Shown here: positions 60,758 to 64,000 of the stretch, one piece after another
Numbering within the stretch: the first letter of the stretch is position 1
How the letters are laid out: the number at the start of each line of letters is the position of its first letter
Assembly: GCF_019455385.1 (NCBI RefSeq)
Contig: NZ_JACOFR010000009.1
Location: 1 to 64,000 of the forward strand
Reading direction: 5' to 3'
DNA: 64,000 bases
Source of the DNA: Bradyrhizobium sp. BR 10289
GTDB taxonomy: Bacteria; Pseudomonadota; Alphaproteobacteria; Rhizobiales; Xanthobacteraceae
Made by a program: the position numbers and the translations under genes
Notes under the pieces: generated by a model
Told to the model about the DNA's origin: nothing
Seen by the model: the letters and a program-made list of their open reading frames with translations, nothing else
Databases searched by the model: none

Positions 60758-63169
60758 ATGACCAATTATATCAGACCGTTCCTCGACATCGGATTGGCTG
60801 ACGTCAACCTGGTCGGCGGCAAAACCGCTTCGCTTGGCGAACTGTATTCTGCTCTCGCCTCGCAAGGAATCGCCGTCCCGAACGGTTTCGCGATTACGGC
60901 GAACGCCTATCGCGAAGCGTTGTCGCGAGACGACGTCGCGGACGAGTTGCACCAGCTCCTCGACGGGATCGACAAAGGCAACATCAGGCAGCTCGCCAGC
61001 AAGGCGGCCAAGGCACGCGCGGTCATATACAGCGCGGTGGACACGCTCCTCCTCCGCAATCAGGTCGAAGAAGCCTATCGACAACTCGAACGCGAGGCGG
61101 GGACCGGAGTTGCGGTGGCCGTCCGCAGTTCTGCAACGGCCGAGGACCTGCCAACAGCGAGCTTTGCCGGCCAGCACGAAAGCTTTCTCAACGTGCGCGG
61201 GCCGAAGGATTTGTTCGAGGCGTGCCGGCGCTGCTTTGCGTCGATTTTCACAGACCGCGCGATCTCCTACCGCATCGACAACGGCTTCGATCACTTCAAG
61301 GTCGCGCTTTCTGTCGCCGTAATGAAAATGGTTCGGTCCGATCTGGCGGCCAGCGGCGTCGTCTTCACCCTCGATACCGAATCCGGCTTTCGTGATGTCG
61401 TCTTCGTCACCGGCTGCTACGGTCTCGGCGAAACCATCGTGCAAGGCCAGGTCGATCCGGACGAGTTCTACGTCCACAAGCCGACGCTGCGCCAGGGATA
61501 TCGCCGCGTGCTGCGGCGCCGGCTCGGCGCCAAGCAGATACGCATGATCTACGGCCAACGGGGTGGCGATCATGCAACGCTCACCCGCAAGGTCCCGGAA
61601 GCCGAACGCCGGAAGTACTGCATCTCGGACCCCGAAGTGCTGAGCCTTGCCGAGATGGCAGTCCGGATCGAAGCTCACTATTCGAAACGCGCCGGCGTCC
61701 CGACGCCGATGGATATCGAATGGGCCAAAGACGGCGCGGACGGACAGCTCTATATCATCCAGGCCCGACCCGAGACGGTCGCGTCGCGGCGTTCTGCGGA
61801 CGTCTATGAGACGTACAATCTGAAGGAACGCGGATCCGTCATCGTCCAAGGTCGAGCAGTGGGAGAGAAGATCGCTTCAGGACGCGCGCGCCGCGTCGTA
61901 TCCGGGCGCGATCTTTCGGCTTTCAAGCCGGGCGAGATCCTGGTGGCACCCGCCACAAGTCCCGATTGGGAGCCGGTCATGAAGATCGCCGCCGGCATCA
62001 TCACCGATAAGGGCGGTCGCACCTGCCATGCGGCCATCGTGGCGCGCGAGCTGGGCATTCCCGCCGTGGTGGGGGCCACGCTCGCAACGGAAAGGATCGA
62101 GACCGGGACTGAAGTCACGATTTGCTGCGCCGAGGGCGACGTCGGAAGCGTCTATCAGGGACAGGTCGCGTTTGAGGTGACCAGGACACCCGTGACGCAG
62201 CTTCGGCAGCCGCGGACGGCCATCATGGTGAATGTCGGAACGCCGGAGATGGCGTTTCGCACGGCGATGCAGCCACAAGCCGGAGTCGGTCTCGCCCGGA
62301 TGGAATTCATCATCAGCGAACATATCCGCGTTCACCCGATGGCATTGCTGCAGCAGGACAAGGTCAAGTCAGCCAAGGCGCGGACCGAGATCGCCCGCCT
62401 GGTCCGGAACTTCAAGAGTCCGGCCGACTTCTTTGTTCAACGTTTGGCGGAAGGCGTCGGCACCATCGCGGCGGCTTTCTATCCGAAGCCGGTGATCGTA
62501 CGGCTTTCCGATTTCAAGAGTAACGAATATGCCAGACTGATCGGCGGTGACGGCTTCGAGCCCAGAGAGGAGAATCCGATGCTGGGATTTCGGGGCGCGT
62601 CTCGCTACAGCCATCCCGCCTACGCCGAAGGGTTTGCTCTGGAATGCGCGGCCCTCCGCCTGGTGAGGAAAGAGATGGGACTCTCCAATCTCCGCGTCAT
62701 GGTCCCATTCTGCCGAACGGTCGCGGAAGGCCGGCGCGTGATCGCGACGATGGCAGCCAATGGACTGAAGCGCGGCGAAGACGATCTCGAGATCTACGTC
62801 ATGTGCGAGATCCCGAACAATGTCATCCAGATCGATGCCTTTGCGGAACTGTTCGACGGCTTTTCGATCGGCTCCAACGATCTCACCCAGCTCACGCTGG
62901 GAGTCGATCGCGATTCCGATATCGTGGCCTTCGACTTCGACGAACGTGACCCGGGAATGCTGGAGATGTTCCGGCTGGCGATCACCGGCGCCAAGCGCAA
63001 CGGTCGCCATATCGGCATCTGCGGCGAGGCGCCTGCGAACTATCCGGAGATTGCGCGATACTTGACCGGGCTGGGCATCGATTCCATCAGCGTCAATCCT
63101 TCAAGCGTCTTTCGAACTATGGCCGTGGTGTCCGACGCCGAGACCAATACGCTGAAATCAAACACGTGA
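60758..63169 (+). CDS. ppsA: phosphoenolpyruvate synthase
   Basis: An 803-residue enzyme with the three PpsA parts: ATP-grasp domain (GGKTASLGELYSALASQGIA, VAVRSSATAEDLPTASFAGQ), swiveling domain with catalytic His424 in ITDKGGRTCHAAIVARELGI, and a PEP-binding TIM barrel (GFRGASRY, EIPNNVIQIDAFAELFDGFS, IGSNDLTQLTLGVDRDS, GICGEAP). It makes PEP from pyruvate and ATP for gluconeogenesis. It is co-transcribed with the CBS-BON protein downstream of a FixK box, an unusual low-oxygen placement. Confidence 0.95.
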   Translation: MTNYIRPFLDIGLADVNLVGGKTASLGELYSALASQGIAVPNGFAITANAYREALSRDDVADELHQLLDGIDKGNIRQLASKAAKARAVIYSAVDTLLLRNQVEEAYRQLEREAGTGVAVAVRSSATAEDLPTASFAGQHESFLNVRGPKDLFEACRRCFASIFTDRAISYRIDNGFDHFKVALSVAVMKMVRSDLAASGVVFTLDTESGFRDVVFVTGCYGLGETIVQGQVDPDEFYVHKPTLRQGYRRVLRRRLGAKQIRMIYGQRGGDHATLTRKVPEAERRKYCISDPEVLSLAEMAVRIEAHYSKRAGVPTPMDIEWAKDGADGQLYIIQARPETVASRRSADVYETYNLKERGSVIVQGRAVGEKIASGRARRVVSGRDLSAFKPGEILVAPATSPDWEPVMKIAAGIITDKGGRTCHAAIVARELGIPAVVGATLATERIETGTEVTICCAEGDVGSVYQGQVAFEVTRTPVTQLRQPRTAIMVNVGTPEMAFRTAMQPQAGVGLARMEFIISEHIRVHPMALLQQDKVKSAKARTEIARLVRNFKSPADFFVQRLAEGVGTIAAAFYPKPVIVRLSDFKSNEYARLIGGDGFEPREENPMLGFRGASRYSHPAYAEGFALECAALRLVRKEMGLSNLRVMVPFCRTVAEGRRVIATMAANGLKRGEDDLEIYVMCEIPNNVIQIDAFAELFDGFSIGSNDLTQLTLGVDRDSDIVAFDFDERDPGMLEMFRLAITGAKRNGRHIGICGEAPANYPEIARYLTGLGIDSISVNPSSVFRTMAVVSDAETNTLKSNT

Positions 63170-63185
63170 TACCGGCTCGTAACGG

Positions 63186-64000
63186 TCAGATCACATCCGG
63201 GACGGCAGCGGCATGAATGCGCTCTGCCGCGGCGTTGACCTTGATCATCGTTGTCGTCAGCTCGCCATAGATCTGGTCGTCAATGGTCACCACGCCGAAA
63301 TTCGAATCTTCACCGTCGAAACGCCCCTCCGCCGGCTGATCGGCGTGTTCAAACCAGTGATAGCCCACCACATTCGGCTTGCTGAGGGCTGCCACGACGT
63401 AGCCTTCGAAAGCCCGCGCGCGATCGGTCTGCGTGGCCACGCGCGGTCCTCCCCCTTTGGAATTTGGCAGGCCCGCGTCATCGCCGCGGAAGGAGAATTC
63501 GGAGATCAGACATGGCTTGCCGGCGACCGCATAGGCGTCGATGAACGGGCCAGGGGCGAACTCGTAGCAATTGAACGAGATCACATCGAGGTGGCGTCCG
63601 GCTGCGGCGATCACACCGGGCGAGGGCAGCCAGCCGAACCGGGATCCGATCACGAGGTGATGGGGGTCAGCGGCCTTTATTGCCGAAACACAGACTTCGA
63701 AATATTTGTCTGCCACGACGGCGACGAAGGCGTCGCAATCTGCCGAGAACGCCTCGCGCGCGGGATCAGCCAGATTGGCGCGGGTCTCGAGCGCGTCGTT
63801 CAAACCGCCGGGCGGCAGTCTCAAGAACGGCGCCACGACGTGGGCTATGCTCCCAAGCTCCTCCCATGATCGCGCCGGTGTGCGCCATACCGCGTTGAAC
63901 TGGGAGATTTCCCGGTAATGCGCCTGCAGGCTCGAAATGGCAGCGAGCCGGCCAGGACGATGAGGCGGAAGGTTCAAAAACAGCACGAGCAACTCGTTAG
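63186..64000 (-). CDS. glycoside-hydrolase-like protein (5' end beyond window)
   Basis: At least 271 residues; the frame stays open to the window edge, and the first available start (TTG at 63992) has no ribosome site, so the gene is cut. It has a TIM-barrel-like glycosidase C-terminal half: HHLVIGSRFGWLPSPGVIAA, HLDVISFNCYEF, KPCLISEFSFRGDDAGLPNS with a probable nucleophile Glu, and NVVGYHWFEHADQPAEGRFD. This resembles GH-A clan agarase/galactosidase-like proteins. The catalytic acid would lie upstream. It is convergent with ppsA. Confidence 0.65.
   Translation of the reverse strand, partial: NELLVLFLNLPPHRPGRLAAISSLQAHYREISQFNAVWRTPARSWEELGSIAHVVAPFLRLPPGGLNDALETRANLADPAREAFSADCDAFVAVVADKYFEVCVSAIKAADPHHLVIGSRFGWLPSPGVIAAAGRHLDVISFNCYEFAPGPFIDAYAVAGKPCLISEFSFRGDDAGLPNSKGGGPRVATQTDRARAFEGYVVAALSKPNVVGYHWFEHADQPAEGRFDGEDSNFGVVTIDDQIYGELTTTMIKVNAAAERIHAAAVPDVI

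Noticed and set aside
59147..61849. 900-residue open frame on the minus strand
   Set aside because: It spans the universal stress protein, CBS-BON and PEP synthase genes in a non-coding frame; composition is typical of shadow frames.

Overview
The window looks like chromosomal DNA of a Bradyrhizobium or a close relative (Bradyrhizobiaceae, Alphaproteobacteria). The basis is high GC with strong third-position GC bias, a Bradyrhizobium-type porin (ADLPVKAKAVEYVKICSLYG near its N-terminus), FixK/FNR-type boxes of the form TTGA-N6-TCAA, an rpoH-type heat-shock sigma factor, and intergenic palindromic repeats typical of these genomes. No tRNA, rRNA, CRISPR array or intact insertion sequence was seen; the only mobile DNA is a short transposase remnant near 57.3 kb. 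The species assignment is inference.

Layout. 0-5.9 kb: a ketopantoate-reductase-like protein, a small membrane protein, a YkgJ-type Cys-cluster protein, a HerA-like ATPase, and a nickel/cobalt permease with a textbook NikR operator upstream. 6-13.8 kb: a minus-strand cluster made of a NlpA/MetQ-like binding protein, a luciferase-like monooxygenase, two AhpD/CMD proteins and a complete branched-chain-amino-acid-type ABC importer (binding protein, fused LivH-LivM permease, LivG, LivF). 14-23 kb: a MATE exporter and TetR repressor sharing a double palindromic operator, a class III CoA-transferase and a divergent VOC protein, the major porin with a strong terminator, a MarR regulator, and an alpha/beta-hydrolase-fold protein without a catalytic serine. 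23.9-31.7 kb: a Tat-exported family-5 binding protein, an AraC regulator with a coupled small protein, a PAS histidine kinase/FixJ-type regulator pair plus a lone receiver, a candidate sRNA, and a periplasmic hydrolase.

32-37.7 kb: RND efflux operon 1 (secreted Pro/Ser/Gly-rich protein, adaptor, permease, FlK-like thioesterase). 37.8-48.1 kb: a redox island with an FdhF/YdeP-type molybdoenzyme, Tat-exported oxalate decarboxylase, cyanide-insensitive-type bd oxidase (cydAB), DUF1275 protein, FdhD, Dps, cytochrome b561 and an SrpA-like catalase. 48.4-53.6 kb: RND efflux operon 2, whose permease gene carries a one-base frameshift and which also contains a secreted low-complexity companion protein. 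53.6-57.2 kb: an rpoH-type sigma factor, small secreted proteins, a Rid-family protein and a cysteine-synthase-like enzyme. 57.5-63.2 kb: a probable low-oxygen module in which three FixK/FNR boxes sit before a diheme cytochrome c, a universal stress protein, and a CBS-BON protein followed by PEP synthase. The right edge cuts a glycoside-hydrolase-like gene.

The most unusual points are: (i) both RND operons carry a secreted disordered companion with shared short motifs; (ii) the monooxygenase/AhpD/Liv cluster looks like an uptake-and-oxidation system for an unidentified substrate; (iii) oxalate decarboxylase, a formate-dehydrogenase-like enzyme, FdhD and a bd-type oxidase lie together; (iv) there are two candidate small RNAs; and (v) the operators can be matched to their genes (NikR, TetR, FixK).
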